Source: Hyphomonadaceae bacterium | GTDB lineage: Bacteria; Pseudomonadota; Alphaproteobacteria; Caulobacterales; Aquidulcibacteraceae | NCBI GenBank assembly: GCA_019753105.1 | Contig: JAIELJ010000005.1 | Span: 62,001 to 126,000 of the forward strand | Length of the DNA stretch: 64,000 nt | Reading direction: 5' to 3' | Part shown: positions 25,640-35,184 of the stretch, in pieces | Layout: the number at the start of each line of letters is the position of its first letter | Numbering within the stretch: position 1 is the stretch's first letter | Made by a program: the position numbers and the translations under genes | Notes under the pieces: generated by a model | The model's input: the letters and a program-made list of their open reading frames with translations, nothing else | The model's database searches: none | What the model was told of the DNA's origin: nothing

Positions 25640-27396
25640 TGCTTCGGCGTGACTTCGCCCGGCGCGTTCATCATCAAATCTTGCGCTTGCTGATTGAACG
25701 GGAAGACGATGACTTCGCGGATGTTCTCGACGCCTGCGAGCAGCATGACGATGCGGTCCACGCCCGGCGCTGAGCCGCCGTGGGGCGGTGCGCCGAAGCG
25801 GAAGGCGTTCAGCATGCCGCCGAACTTCTCTTCGACGACTTCCTTGCCATAGCCCGCGATCTCGAACGCCTTGATCATGATCTCAGGCTTGTGGTTGCGG
25901 ATCGCGCCCGATGAGAGCTCAACGCCGTTGCAGACGATGTCGTATTGGAACGCCGTGATCTTCTCGATCGTGTCGCGATCGTTCGGATCGAGCGCCAAGA
26001 ATTTCTCGTGATCGTAGTTCGGCATCGAGAAGGGGTTGTGCGAGAAGTCGATGCGCTTTTCTTCTTCGCTCCACTCGTACATCGGGAAGTCGACGATCCA
26101 GCAGAACTTGAACTGGTCTTTGTCGGAGAGGTTCAGTTCATCGGCGACTTTGTTGCGCGCGATGCCGGCGAATTTGTAGAACGTGCTCGGATCGCCCGCG
26201 ACGAAGAACGCCGCGTCGCCGACTTTCAAGCCAAGCTGATTGCGGATTGCTTCGGCTTTCTCCGGGCCGATGTTCTTTGCGATGGGACCAGCGCCGCCCT
26301 CTTCGCCTTCGCGCCAGAAGATGTAGCCCAAGCCGGGCTGGCCTTCGCCTTGCGCCCATGAATTCATGCGGTCCGCAAACGCGCGCGAGCCGCCGTTCGG
26401 CGCAGGCACGGCCCACACCGCCGTCTTCGGCTTTTCCAAGATGCGCGCGAACACGCCGAAGCCGCCGCCGCGGAAGTGTTCGCTGACGTCTTGCAGGATG
26501 AGCGGATTGCGCAAGTCCGGCTTGTCGGAGCCGTACTTCGAAACCGCTTCAGCGTACGGAATGCGCGGAAACTCAGCCGCCGGCGTCACACGCTTGCCGT
26601 TGCCGAACTCCTCGAACACGCCGGCGAGCACCGGGCCGATGGCGTTGAACACATCTTCCTGCGTAACGAAGCTCATCTCAAAATCGAGTTGATAGAATTC
26701 GCCTGGGCTGCGGTCGGCGCGCGCGTCTTCATCGCGGAAGCAGGGCGCAATTTGGAAATACTTGTCGAAACCCGCGACCATGAGCAGTTGCTTGAACTGC
26801 TGCGGCGCCTGCGGCAGCGCGTAGAACTTGCCCGGATGCAAACGCGAGGGGACGAGGAAGTCGCGCGCACCTTCCGGCGACGAGGCCGTCAGGATCGGCG
26901 TTTGGAACTCAGTGAAGCCCTGGTCGATCATGCGGCGGCGCAGTGAGGAAATCACTTGGCTGCGCAGCAGGATCGAACGGTGCAACTTCTCGCGGCGCAG
27001 ATCGAGGAAGCGATATTTGAGGCGCGTCTCTTCCGGATAATCCGGCTCGCCGAACACCGGCAGCGGCAGCTCTTCTGCCGCGCCCAAAATCTCAGCCGAC
27101 GAAACACGCACTTCGATCTCGCCGGTCGCCAGATCCTTGTTCACCGTTTCCTTCGCGCGCTCGATCACTTTGCCATCGACGCGCACGACGCTTTCAGCAC
27201 GCAGACGCTCGAACAGGGGAAACGCGTCCGAGCCCGGGTTCGCGACCAATTGGGTGATGCCGTAATTGTCGCGCAGGTCGATGAAGAGCACGCCGCCCAA
27301 ATCGCGTTTGCGGTGGACCCACCCGGCGAGGCGCACGTCTTTGCCCGCGTCAGCCGTTCGAAGGGCGCCGCAAGTATGTGTGCGATAGGCGTGCAT
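25594..27396 (-). CDS. aspS: Aspartyl-tRNA synthetase
   Basis: Class II synthetase that charges tRNA-Asp, 600 residues, the normal bacterial-type length with the GAD insertion domain. It shows the N-terminal anticodon-binding OB fold ([20 protein letters not shown]), motif 2 ([22 protein letters not shown]) and motif 3 ([20 protein letters not shown]). The ATG at 27396 has GGGAG upstream. Alphaproteobacterial AspRS is often non-discriminating and also makes Asp-tRNA-Asn for GatCAB; this cannot be decided by eye. Its 3' end is partly duplicated beyond the neighbouring membrane gene. Confidence 0.97.
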   Translation of the reverse strand: MHAYRTHTCGALRTADAGKDVRLAGWVHRKRDLGGVLFIDLRDNYGITQLVANPGSDAFPLFERLRAESVVRVDGKVIERAKETVNKDLATGEIEVRVSSAEILGAAEELPLPVFGEPDYPEETRLKYRFLDLRREKLHRSILLRSQVISSLRRRMIDQGFTEFQTPILTASSPEGARDFLVPSRLHPGKFYALPQAPQQFKQLLMVAGFDKYFQIAPCFRDEDARADRSPGEFYQLDFEMSFVTQEDVFNAIGPVLAGVFEEFGNGKRVTPAAEFPRIPYAEAVSKYGSDKPDLRNPLILQDVSEHFRGGGFGVFARILEKPKTAVWAVPAPNGGSRAFADRMNSWAQGEGQPGLGYIFWREGEEGGAGPIAKNIGPEKAEAIRNQLGLKVGDAAFFVAGDPSTFYKFAGIARNKVADELNLSDKDQFKFCWIVDFPMYEWSEEEKRIDFSHNPFSMPNYDHEKFLALDPNDRDTIEKITAFQYDIVCNGVELSSGAIRNHKPEIMIKAFEIAGYGKEVVEEKFGGMLNAFRFGAPPHGGSAPGVDRIVMLLAGVENIREVIVFPFNQQAQDLMMNAPGEVTPKQLKELHIRVTEPAKS

Positions 27397-27542
27397 GACT
27401 GAACTCCCGGCCGCCGCCCGAGTCACAAAGCGGGGCTAAAATTTGGCGCGACAGGCGCACGGAGGCCTCGGCCTTGTCAAGGCGCGGCGAGGGCCTTCAG
27501 AACAGCGCTGCGCAGATGCAAGCCCATTTCATCGGAGGAACC

Positions 27543-27812
27543 ATGTCCGTGACCATTTCTGTCAGAGCAATCGTCGCCTTGGCCGCAGCTTTGCTGTCGG
27601 TCGGCCTCGCGGCGTACGCCGTCGGCGCAAATGCCCAGCCGGCGCCGAGCGAGCGCGCCATCGGCTATGCCGTCTACGCGCGCTCCCACTATATGCTTCT
27701 CCAGCGCGCCGACGGCAGCCTTCGGTCGTGCGAGCAGGATCGCCAAACCTTGTTGCGCCAGAACCCAACCTGGGTCTGCACCAACCTCGGCGCCGTCCCG
27801 CCGCCGACCTAA
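27543..27812 (+). CDS. Small exported protein, unknown
   Basis: An 89-residue protein with a signal ([27 protein letters not shown]) and a mature part of about 55 residues ([45 protein letters not shown]) containing two cysteines that may form a disulfide. A strong CGGAGG site lies 5 bases before the ATG at 27543. It is convergent with the NrdJ-like gene, whose stop it overlaps. No family recognised. Confidence 0.72.
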   Translation: MSVTISVRAIVALAAALLSVGLAAYAVGANAQPAPSERAIGYAVYARSHYMLLQRADGSLRSCEQDRQTLLRQNPTWVCTNLGAVPPPT

Positions 27813-30607
27813 CCCCCGCTGGCTTCGCCCTTGGCGCCGCACGCAGCACACGCGCCGCTTTGCTCGACGGTGAAGTGGCCGCATGCGCCGCAGGGCTCGT
27901 TGCGATAGCCGGTGGCGGCGGGCTTTGCCGGTTGCGTCTTGATCTCGCGCTTTTCGCGCGCTGCGTCCGCGCTGGTGCGCGGGCGGAGCATGACGAGGTT
28001 GTCGGGCGCCGCACCCCGCGAGAAGCCGCGCGAGATGAGACGCGCTGCGCTCTCGGCGTCGATCGCGCCTTTGCTCAGCCCGTCGCTGCGTACATCGAAC
28101 GGATCGACATGTGCGAGATCGGCGCGGCCGAGGTAAGAGACCGCGAGTTCGCGGAAGATATAGTCGAGGATCGACGTCGCTTGGCGGATGGTCTCGTTGC
28201 CCTTGACCTCGCCCGCCGGTTCGAAGCGGGTGAAGAGGAACGCGTCGACATACTCCTCAAGCGGCACGCCATATTGCAGGCCGATCGAGATCGAGATGGC
28301 GAAATTGTTCATCAGCGAGCGGAAGGCAGCGCCTTCCTTATGCAGATCAATGAAGATCTCGCCGAGCTCGCCATCATCGTATTCGCCGGTGTGCAGATAG
28401 ACTTTGTGTCCGCCCACGGTGGACTTCTGGATGTAGCCTTTGCGCCGCTCAGGCAGCCGGCGGCGGCGTTCTGATGGCGGCGTTTCGATGGTGAGAGACG
28501 TTGCCGCCGCTGCGGGTGCAACGACCGGCGCTTCAGCTTCATCGTCGATTGGCGAAAGCGACAGCGTGATCGGCGGCGCCTCAACGAGGATGGTAATGAG
28601 CCCAACGCCAGCTGCTTTCGCGGCATCAAGCAATGCGGCGCGCTTTTCGATCTGGGCTCCCGATAGCGTCAGCGACACCGCAACGCGCGCGAACGGTGCG
28701 ACCGCCGCGGCGATAGCGATGCGTGCATCCGCGCCGATTGCGCGCTCGCCCGCGAATATGGCGGCGTGCTTCGGCGAGAGCGCCGTGGCTGCCGTGAAAT
28801 CGGCGCTGCCCATGCAGAAGGCTTCGGCTGCGGCGATATCGGCTTCGGTGAAACCGAGCGTCATCAAGAGATCGCCGCGTTTACCCGCCGCCACATCAGG
28901 CGGCAGCTTCAGCACGTCTTCGCAGAAGCCCGGCCCGATCACGAGCGGGTGCACGGCCGCGCGTAGATTGAACGCATCGCACGCCGCATCTTCGATCGCA
29001 TCGAGTGCGGGCTCCGTCAGCCCTTTCGACGCGAGCGCCTCCAGGCTCACGCCCGGTGCGTTGCGCAGCGTGCGTTTGCCTTCGATGTGTTGCGCAAGTG
29101 CTGCAATCGCATCTTCGTCATAGCCGAGCGTCGCCAGTGCAATGCGTGCGTCGCCGGTGAGGATGCGGCCGAACACGCCGTCGTCGCGTTCGCCATAAGC
29201 GGAAGGCGCTGCCAGCGGGGCGATGCCTGAGGCGGCAACGCCCGAACGCCGCGCGCTTGCGCCATCGTCAGCGAACGCAATCGCGATCGAGAGACGCAAA
29301 CCGCCATTCTTCGGACCAGGCAGGGCGCGGTAGAGCGCCTGCGCGCGCGCGCCGATGTCGCCCTTGAGCGTTGCCGAAGCTTCGCGTGCGGTGCGGATGA
29401 GCGCTTCTTCGCTGCGCTTGGCGGCTGACCAATCGGGATAAGCGCTTGTCGCTTGCGCCAGAGCGGAGCTCTCCGAAACCGCCGCCGCGTGCGCGAGTGC
29501 TGCAACACTTGCCGCTAACGTGCGCGCTTCGTCGCTATCGTAGGCCAAGCCAGAGCGCATGATGAGCGCCGCCAAGCCCTCTAGCCGGATCACGATCGGG
29601 CGGCGTGGCGAAGCATTTCCGCCATGTGCGCCATCCATCGCGCGGCAGAGCGTGCGCACAGCGGTTTCGAACGCATCAGCATCGAAGCCGGCTTCAACGC
29701 TATGGAAGCGCGGCAGGACAACGCTTGCAGCGATGATGCTGCATTCAACGTCAGACACTGCAGCGCCAGTTGGATCGAGTGCGACGCCCGCGAATGCCGA
29801 GATCGGATGCGTGCCGGTTTCGGGCGCGGCTATCACTATCCGCCGCCGCGCGGTGTCTGCGCCTGCATCGAGTGCAGCGCTATACGCGCCGCGCGCCGCC
29901 TGGCCGTTCAGAGCGGCGACAATATCGCCATCCGGTGCGCCGGAGAGGCGCGCCTCAGCGGCTTTGCGCTGCACGCCGCCATGTTCTGTGTTCAAGCCGT
30001 TGCGCACCGCTTCAATCGCGAGCTCAGCCAAAACCGCATCCAGCGCGCGCGCGCCGGCAAGCAGTGCGGTGCTCGAACGCATGCGCGACGCTTCGTCGGC
30101 GATGAACCCGCCAGCGTCTTCCGCCTTCGGCTTCACCAAGATTGCAGCGCCATTGGCGCCTTGCGGGTCGGCGATGCGCGCCGCTGCATCAAGGGCATCG
30201 AGTGCGGCTTGCGTCGGTGCGCCGGCAATGCCGATGCGCGCGCCGGCCGAGAGCAGTGTCTGCACGCGGCCGATTGCGCCCAGTTCTTCGCGGCGATCGC
30301 GCGGCCAGTGCAGCAACGCGGCCGATGTCGCCAACTCGGCGCCCGGCGAGAGTGTGGCGCGGATAAGTGGGGGATCGAGCATAATCCGGCCCGCGAGCAG
30401 GAGCGGCTCAATCTGGTCGGCGAGGGCCTCATCATCAGCCCATTCGCCCAGCCGGGCGGCGACGCGTGCGACCGCCTCGGTCACGCTCAAGCCGCCGCGC
30501 GTCTCGATCGCCAAACCCGCCTCTACCGCGGCCTGAACCATGGTTTCCGGCCACGCCGGGGACGCGTCTGCTGTGAATACCGTCTCGCGCTCGATCGCCT
30601 CGGCCAT
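27809..30607 (-). CDS. NrdJ-like protein without the ribonucleotide reductase active site, TSCPD and zinc-finger C-terminus
   Basis: A 932-residue protein. Its last 200 residues are nearly identical in pattern to the C-terminus of alphaproteobacterial B12-dependent ribonucleotide reductase Nrd[59 protein letters not shown], and a terminal CGACG...CAACG zinc finger. Earlier stretches also align by eye with NrdJ ([54 protein letters not shown]). But the NPCSE thiyl-radical motif, the APTGTIG loop and the FDCANPCG region are gone (for example [17 protein letters not shown]). The frame is intact, so this looks like a pseudoenzyme. GGAGGG precedes the ATG at 30607. Confidence 0.82.
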   Translation of the reverse strand: MAEAIERETVFTADASPAWPETMVQAAVEAGLAIETRGGLSVTEAVARVAARLGEWADDEALADQIEPLLLAGRIMLDPPLIRATLSPGAELATSAALLHWPRDRREELGAIGRVQTLLSAGARIGIAGAPTQAALDALDAAARIADPQGANGAAILVKPKAEDAGGFIADEASRMRSSTALLAGARALDAVLAELAIEAVRNGLNTEHGGVQRKAAEARLSGAPDGDIVAALNGQAARGAYSAALDAGADTARRRIVIAAPETGTHPISAFAGVALDPTGAAVSDVECSIIAASVVLPRFHSVEAGFDADAFETAVRTLCRAMDGAHGGNASPRRPIVIRLEGLAALIMRSGLAYDSDEARTLAASVAALAHAAAVSESSALAQATSAYPDWSAAKRSEEALIRTAREASATLKGDIGARAQALYRALPGPKNGGLRLSIAIAFADDGASARRSGVAASGIAPLAAPSAYGERDDGVFGRILTGDARIALATLGYDEDAIAALAQHIEGKRTLRNAPGVSLEALASKGLTEPALDAIEDAACDAFNLRAAVHPLVIGPGFCEDVLKLPPDVAAGKRGDLLMTLGFTEADIAAAEAFCMGSADFTAATALSPKHAAIFAGERAIGADARIAIAAAVAPFARVAVSLTLSGAQIEKRAALLDAAKAAGVGLITILVEAPPITLSLSPIDDEAEAPVVAPAAAATSLTIETPPSERRRRLPERRKGYIQKSTVGGHKVYLHTGEYDDGELGEIFIDLHKEGAAFRSLMNNFAISISIGLQYGVPLEEYVDAFLFTRFEPAGEVKGNETIRQATSILDYIFRELAVSYLGRADLAHVDPFDVRSDGLSKGAIDAESAARLISRGFSRGAAPDNLVMLRPRTSADAAREKREIKTQPAKPAATGYRNEPCGACGHFTVEQSGACAACGAKGEASGG

Positions 30608-30715
30608 CGAAACCCTCCATGTCGCCCGTGGAGGATACCCTTGCTTCGGGCACGCAATCAATATTTAGTATGTGACAACTGGGAATAACCCCCAGGGATT
30701 GTTTCGCAACCGCAC

Positions 30716-30744
30716 TGGACTGGGATAAGTCCCTTCGCCATAGT
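30716..30744 (+). promoter_or_regulatory. Possible promoter for the NDUFA12-mlaD-DUF2155 operon
   Basis: TGGACT at 30716-30721, a 17-base spacer and CATAGT at 30739-30744, about 60 bases before the ATG. Each box matches the consensus at four of six positions, so the call is tentative. Confidence 0.35.
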
Positions 30745-30802
30745 GCGCGCCGATTTGCTGGCCGGCCCCGATTCCGGCCTCTCCGGAGCCTCATAAAAGC
30801 CC

Positions 30803-31234
30803 ATGCTTACGCGGATTTTCACCTGGTGGAACGGCGCCACCCTGGGGGCGCTTTTCGATATCGGCCGGCGCGGGGTTTTCGTGGGCGAAGACGAGCAAGG
30901 CAATCGCTATTACGAGGAGCGCCGTCCCAGCATCGAGGGCCGCAAGCGCCGCTACGTCATCTATAACGGCCTCGCCGAAGCGTCGCGCGTGACGCCGGAT
31001 TGGCACGGCTGGATGCATCACACGATCGCCGATCCGCCGACCGTGTCGCCGTTGAAGAAGCAGAAATGGGAATTGCCGCACGAGCCCAACATGACAGGCA
31101 CGGTGCGCGCCTATCGCCCGAAGGGCTCGCTGGCGCGCGGCGGCGTGCGCCAAGCTTCGACGGCTGACTACGAAGCGTGGTCGCCAGATGCAAAGACAAC
31201 GTCTGTGACGAAATCTGGGGAGCGCTCGTCATGA
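30803..31234 (+). CDS. NDUFA12-family complex I subunit
   Basis: A 143-residue homologue of the mitochondrial complex I accessory subunit NDUFA12, which in Alphaproteobacteria is part of the NADH:quinone oxidoreductase. Family features are FTWWNGATLGALFDIGRRGVFVG, VGEDEQGNRYYEERR, YNGLAEASRVTPDWHGWMHH and the proline-rich LPHEPNMTGTVRAYRP. It starts the conserved alphaproteobacterial order NDUFA12-mlaD-DUF2155 and overlaps mlaD by ATGA. Its presence is a good marker for this class. Confidence 0.93.
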   Translation: MLTRIFTWWNGATLGALFDIGRRGVFVGEDEQGNRYYEERRPSIEGRKRRYVIYNGLAEASRVTPDWHGWMHHTIADPPTVSPLKKQKWELPHEPNMTGTVRAYRPKGSLARGGVRQASTADYEAWSPDAKTTSVTKSGERSS

Positions 31235-31707
31235 AGATCAATTTCGAACGCTGGGGCGAGACCATTCTTGGCGCCGCCGTCGCTGTGGTAGCTGTCGGCT
31301 TCTTTGTGTTCGCGGCTGCTCAAGCGGGCCAAAGCGGCAGCGCTTCCGGCTATGATCTCGTTGCCCGCTTTCAGCGCGTCGATGGCATCGCTGTGGGTTC
31401 AGATGTGCGCGTATCTGGCGTGAAAGTCGGCGTTGTGCGCGCTGTCGAGCTTGATACGGAAACGTATATGGCGCGCCTGACGCTCACCATTTCGAACGGC
31501 GTTCAGGTGCTGGATGATTCCACTGCACGGATCGCTTCAGACGGGCTGCTGGGCGGTGCATACGTTGCGATCGAGCCTGCGGGCATGGATGCGCTCGCCG
31601 CCGGCAGTGAGATCCCGAACACGCAAGGCTCCGTCGATCTGCTGACGCTTTTCTCCAGCTTGGCCCAAGGTTCGGGCGGTGGCGACTCTCAGGAAGAGAT
31701 TCAATGA
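31231..31707 (+). CDS. mlaD: MlaD, MCE-domain lipid transport protein
   Basis: MlaD is the membrane-anchored MCE subunit of the Mla system that returns phospholipids from the outer to the inner membrane. The 158-residue protein has one N-terminal helix (ETILGAAVAVVAVGFFVFAAAQ) and a single MCE domain (YDLVARFQRVDGIAVGSDVRV, SGVKVGVVRAVELD, SDGLLGGAYVAIEPAG). A short acidic tail follows. The ATPase and permease partners (MlaF, MlaE) are not in the window. The ATG at 31231 overlaps the NDUFA12 stop. Confidence 0.92.
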   Translation: MKINFERWGETILGAAVAVVAVGFFVFAAAQAGQSGSASGYDLVARFQRVDGIAVGSDVRVSGVKVGVVRAVELDTETYMARLTLTISNGVQVLDDSTARIASDGLLGGAYVAIEPAGMDALAAGSEIPNTQGSVDLLTLFSSLAQGSGGGDSQEEIQ

Positions 31708-32072
31708 TCCGTGCTTTTGTCGCAGCGTTTGTGTTCATGTTCGCGGCTGTCGGCCCTGCATACGCGCAGAGCGCGGTGATCCGCGGCCTCGACAAGATCA
31801 CCGGCCAAGCGCGGGACTACACGATCCCGGTTGGGCGCTCGGCGCGCATTGGCTCGCTCGAAGTTATCGCGCGCGCCTGCGATAAAGCAGCGCCGGAAGA
31901 GCCCCCGGAAGTGCGCATCTATGTTGAAGTGTACGACACGCCGCCGGTGCGTGAAGGCGAGGAGGCCGAGCGCCGCGAAATCTTTCATGGCTGGCTGTTC
32001 GCTTCGAGCCCCGGCCTGAGCGCACTCGATCACCCGACCTACGACATTTGGGCGGTCGACTGCCGCTCGTAA
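31704..32072 (+). CDS. DUF2155 exported protein
   Basis: A 122-residue exported protein of the DUF2155 family, found mainly in Alphaproteobacteria. A signal (AFVAAFVFMFAAVGPAYAQ) precedes the family core AVIRGLDKITGQARDYTIPV, GRSARIGSLEVIARACDKAAP, and FHGWLFASSPGLSALDHPTYDIWAVDC, with two conserved cysteines. Function unknown. It overlaps mlaD by ATGA, so these three genes are translationally coupled. Confidence 0.92.
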   Translation: MIRAFVAAFVFMFAAVGPAYAQSAVIRGLDKITGQARDYTIPVGRSARIGSLEVIARACDKAAPEEPPEVRIYVEVYDTPPVREGEEAERREIFHGWLFASSPGLSALDHPTYDIWAVDCRS

Positions 32073-32084
32073 CGCGCGCTTCGA

Positions 32085-32134
32085 AGGGCAGTAGGACCGT
32101 ACCTATTGCCTTAATGCCGTACTGCCCTATTGCC
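32085..32134. repeat. Intergenic inverted repeat built from a GGGCAGTA unit
   Basis: AGGGCAGTAGG at 32085-32095 is matched in inverted orientation by CCGTACTGCCCT at 32117-32128. Between and after the arms CCTATTGCC occurs twice. It sits between DUF2155 and surE and has no T-tract, so it is not a plain terminator. A related G-rich palindrome is at 49528-49619. Confidence 0.6.
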
Positions 32135-32141
32135 TTCGGCT

Positions 32142-32936
32142 ATGCGCATTCTCTGCACCAACGACGACGGCATTCACGCGACGGGCCTCGCGGTCCTCGA
32201 AAAGATCGCGCGCACGTTTAGCGACGATGTCTGGGTCATCGCACCGGAGGAGGAGAAATCCGGCGCGTCGCGTGCGCTTACGCTGACCGCGCCAATCCGT
32301 GTGCGTAAAGTCAGCGAGAAGCGCTTTGCTGTTTCCGGCACGCCAACAGATTGCGTGTTGCTCGGCATCGAGCACTTGATCGAAGGCGCGGCGCCCGATC
32401 TTGTGCTCTCCGGCGTCAATCGCGGGCAGAACATCGCCGAGGACGTGACGTTTTCTGGCACCATCGCCGGCGCTATGCAGGGCATGCAACTTGGCATCCG
32501 CGCCATCGCGCTTTCACAAGCGCGCGGCTTTCGCGGTGAAGAAGCGCCGATCCCATGGGAGACGGCGGAGACGTTTGGCCCAGCAATCGTTGGCAAGGTG
32601 CTCGAAGCCGGTTGGCCGAAGGATGTGCTCATCAACATCAACTTCCCCGATCTGCCGCCCGATGAGGTCAGAGAGATCGAGACGACGGTGCAGGGCTTTC
32701 GGGATCAGCACATCATCTACGCTGACAAGCGCACCGATCCGCGCGGCGGCGCGTATTTCTGGCTGGGTTTCCGCGGCAAGCTCTCTAATCCGCCGCAAGG
32801 CACTGATCTGCGCGCCATCTATGAAGGCCGCATCTCGGTGACGCCGCTGCATATCGACCTCACGCACATGGAGACAGTGCACAAACTGAAGGGCGTTCTT
32901 GGCGGTGCTGCGCCCAGGTCGGTCAACAAGGAATGA
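32142..32936 (+). CDS. surE: 5'/3'-nucleotidase SurE
   Basis: SurE is a metal-dependent nucleotidase that removes phosphate from nucleoside monophosphates in stress and stationary phase. The 264-residue protein begins with the metal-binding [16 protein letters not shown] and contains [24 protein letters not shown], and [24 protein letters not shown], all family motifs. I use the ATG at 32142 and not the upstream TTG. The stop overlaps the pcm start (ATGA), giving the classical surE-pcm-nlpD order. Confidence 0.96.
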   Translation: MRILCTNDDGIHATGLAVLEKIARTFSDDVWVIAPEEEKSGASRALTLTAPIRVRKVSEKRFAVSGTPTDCVLLGIEHLIEGAAPDLVLSGVNRGQNIAEDVTFSGTIAGAMQGMQLGIRAIALSQARGFRGEEAPIPWETAETFGPAIVGKVLEAGWPKDVLININFPDLPPDEVREIETTVQGFRDQHIIYADKRTDPRGGAYFWLGFRGKLSNPPQGTDLRAIYEGRISVTPLHIDLTHMETVHKLKGVLGGAAPRSVNKE

Positions 32937-33571
32937 GCGATCCCGCGCGCCTCATGCGCTTCGTCCTCGAAATGCGCCAAGCGGGCATCACCGATCCGCG
33001 CGCGCTGGCGGCTCTCGAACGGACCCCGCGTACGCACTACGCACCTGCGCACCTAGAAGGCTTGGCGCTCGATGATGTCGGCTTGCCGCTTGCGCACGCG
33101 CAGACGATGACCAAGCCATCGATCGTGGGGCGCGTCGTCGCTGCGCTGGCTGCGCAACCGACCGATGTCATTCTCGAAATTGGCACCGGCTCAGGCTTCC
33201 AGGCTGCGGTGCTCTCAGACATGGCGCACAAGGTTGTGACGCTTGAGCGCTGGCGCGATCTCGCCGCCGATGCGCGCGGGCGCTTCGGAACGGCGCGGCT
33301 GATGCGAACTTACGCGCATGTCGCGGATGGCTTCGATGGTTGGAGCGACGATGCCCCGTACGACCGGATCGTCCTGAATGTCGCCGTCGAAAAGGTGCCG
33401 CCTGTGCTGTTCGACCAGCTGAAGCCCGGGGGCGTGATCGTCGCGCCGATCGAGGACGCGAGCGGGCAGCGTTTAGTCCGGATTCGTAACGATGTGCGAG
33501 AGGATTTGGGCCCGGTGAAACTGGGCGCCCTGGAGCGCGGCGTAGAAGAGGGTGGCGCGCAGACAACGTAA
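32933..33571 (+). CDS. pcm: Protein-L-isoaspartate O-methyltransferase
   Basis: Pcm methylates L-isoaspartyl residues so that damaged proteins can be repaired. The 212-residue protein keeps the N-terminal helix region, the [21 protein letters not shown] active-site segment, and SAM motif [18 protein letters not shown], then [10 protein letters not shown] and [11 protein letters not shown]. The tail ([15 protein letters not shown]) is variable. It is coupled to surE by a 4-base overlap and is followed after 37 bases by the NlpD-like gene. Confidence 0.94.
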   Translation: MSDPARLMRFVLEMRQAGITDPRALAALERTPRTHYAPAHLEGLALDDVGLPLAHAQTMTKPSIVGRVVAALAAQPTDVILEIGTGSGFQAAVLSDMAHKVVTLERWRDLAADARGRFGTARLMRTYAHVADGFDGWSDDAPYDRIVLNVAVEKVPPVLFDQLKPGGVIVAPIEDASGQRLVRIRNDVREDLGPVKLGALERGVEEGGAQTT

Positions 33572-33608
33572 TTTGCGCGCTTCCATGATTCTCGGCGATG
33601 ATGTCGCG

Positions 33609-34682
33609 ATGTCGCGCGCGTTCATCTTGCTTGCGCTCCTAGCCGGCGCCTGCGCAAGCGGCGCGCCTGCGCCGATATCGTATGGCGGTGGAGGCGGTGG
33701 GCAGGCCGAGCCAGCGCAAAGCCGTCCGCGCGCGCCGATCGAACGGCGCGAAATCACGCGTCCGCAACAACAATCCCAACGCTCCCCCGAGCAAACACAA
33801 GAGCGGCCAGAGCCGCGCGTGCAGCAAGCGCAAGAGCAACCAAACTGGGCCGATGGCGAGGGCCGTGCGCTTTCGGATTTCGCGCTACGCCCCGAAGACG
33901 TGCAGCCGTTCGATCCCGCGAACCTGCCCGCTACGCATCGCGTCAGCGGCAGCGAGACGCTCTACGACATCGCCACTACCTACCAAGTGCCGCTGCGCGC
34001 GCTGATAGATCAGAATAACCTCGAGCCGCCCTACGCGCTAAGCGAAGGCCGTGTTTTGCGCTTGCCGCCGCCGCGTTTTCACGCCGTTGCGCGCGGTGAA
34101 AGCTTTGAAGACGTGGCGCGTCGATACAACATCGATCCGCGCTCGCTTGCGCTGCTCAATCGCATGCAGCCGCCCTATCAAGTGCGCCAAGGTGATCGTT
34201 TGGTGTTGCCTGCGATGGCGCGCGCCGAGCCGGCGCCGTCACCAACGCCAGCGCCGCAACCGGCGCCCATTGAACCGATCGTTCGAGGCTCGGGTCAGTT
34301 CGCGTGGCCGCTCGACGGCGACGTCATCGCGCGCTTTGGCGCGCAGCCCAACGGCGCGCGCGTTGACGGCATCGAAATCGCAGGCCTTGAGGGCGCGCCG
34401 GTCGTTGCAGCCGCTGACGGCGAGGTTGTGTATGCCGGCGCTGACCTGCCGGAGTACGGCACGCTCGTTCTCATCCGGCATGCCGACAACTACGTCACGG
34501 CCTATGGCCACGCCCGGCGATCCCTGGTGCGCGAGGGCCAACGCGTACGCGCGGGGGAGCGTATCGCTGAATTGGGCCCCAATGCCCGAGGCGCGCCGCG
34601 CCTGCTTTTTCAGGTCCGCCAAGGTAGTAGCGCCGTAGATCCCGTACCGCTTATGGGCGAGAGGGGAGAGCGGCGCCGTTAA
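33609..34682 (+). CDS. NlpD-like lipoprotein: two LysM domains and a degenerate M23 (LytM) domain
   Basis: A 357-residue lipoprotein (MSRAFILLALLAGACAS, lipobox LAGAC). A Gln/Pro/Arg-rich linker is followed by two LysM modules (HRVSGSETLYDIATTYQVPL and FHAVARGESFEDVARRYNID), then a proline-rich spacer and an M23 fold (FAWPLDGDVIARFGAQPNG, EVVYAGADLPEYGTLVLIRH, YVTAYGHA). The zinc-binding residues are incomplete: the HxxxD site reads GARVDGIEIAG and HxH reads RLLFQVRQG. That matches NlpD/EnvC activators of cell-wall amidases rather than active peptidases. The position after surE and pcm is the same as nlpD in Escherichia coli. Confidence 0.85.
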   Translation: MSRAFILLALLAGACASGAPAPISYGGGGGGQAEPAQSRPRAPIERREITRPQQQSQRSPEQTQERPEPRVQQAQEQPNWADGEGRALSDFALRPEDVQPFDPANLPATHRVSGSETLYDIATTYQVPLRALIDQNNLEPPYALSEGRVLRLPPPRFHAVARGESFEDVARRYNIDPRSLALLNRMQPPYQVRQGDRLVLPAMARAEPAPSPTPAPQPAPIEPIVRGSGQFAWPLDGDVIARFGAQPNGARVDGIEIAGLEGAPVVAAADGEVVYAGADLPEYGTLVLIRHADNYVTAYGHARRSLVREGQRVRAGERIAELGPNARGAPRLLFQVRQGSSAVDPVPLMGERGERRR

Positions 34683-34720
34683 CTGCGGCGATACGGCGCG
34701 CGCATACGGCCGGCGGGCGT

Positions 34721-34748
34721 TGAAATGGCGGGGGCGAACTATATAGTC
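34721..34748 (+). promoter_or_regulatory. Sigma-70-type promoter for yajC-secD-secF
   Basis: TTGAAA at 34721-34726, 16 bases, TATAGT at 34743-34748, about 80 bases before the yajC ATG. An 8-bp palindrome (CGCGAAGC/GCTTCGCG, 34759-34776) lies in the predicted leader. Confidence 0.5.
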
Positions 34749-34827
34749 CCGGCCTTCCGCGAAGCCTGCTTCGCGCCATCAATTTCAGGCCCGAACGGCG
34801 CGTCCTGCGCCGCTCTAGCGAGGTTCA

Positions 34828-35178
34828 ATGTTCATCTCTGAAGCTTACGCGCAAACCGGAGCCGCCGGCGCCGATCCCACGACGGCTATGATCATGCAGA
34901 TCGCGCCGTTGGTTCTTGTCTTCATCGTCTTCTACTTCCTGCTGATCCGTCCGCAGCAACAAGCGCGCAAGCGCCACATGGAAATGGTTGCGGCGCTTAA
35001 GAAGGGCGACGTCGTCGTCACCTCGGGCGGTCTGATCGGTAAAGTGAAATCGGTGCAGGACGACGAAGTGCGCGTTGAACTGGCGCCGAACGTCGATGTT
35101 CGCGTCGTGCGCGGCACCATCGCCGAAGTGCGCTCCAAGACCGACCCCGCGCCCGCCAACGATTCCAAGCCGGATTAA
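34828..35178 (+). CDS. yajC: Sec translocase accessory protein YajC
   Basis: A 116-residue single-pass inner-membrane protein that joins SecDF in the holotranslocon. A short periplasmic start (MFISEAYAQTGAAGADP) precedes the helix IMQIAPLVLVFIVFYFLLI, the family motif RPQQQARKRHMEMVAALKKGD and the VVTSGGLIGKVKSVQDDEVRVEL beta domain. AGGTTC lies before the ATG. It is 6 bases upstream of secD, the normal yajC-secD-secF operon. Confidence 0.95.
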   Translation: MFISEAYAQTGAAGADPTTAMIMQIAPLVLVFIVFYFLLIRPQQQARKRHMEMVAALKKGDVVVTSGGLIGKVKSVQDDEVRVELAPNVDVRVVRGTIAEVRSKTDPAPANDSKPD

Positions 35179-35184
35179 TTTCCC

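Noticed and set aside
29559-30688. Antisense frames of 325 and 354 residues opposite the NrdJ-like gene
   Set aside because: Low-complexity Ala/Ser or Arg/Cys translations with no motif; the sense strand has clear homology.
30608-30802. Possible cobalamin riboswitch or NrdR box in front of the NrdJ-like gene
   Set aside because: I looked for the B12 box and for NrdR-type palindromes. Only loose A+T-rich matches (CAATCAATATTTAGTATGTG) were found, not enough to support either.
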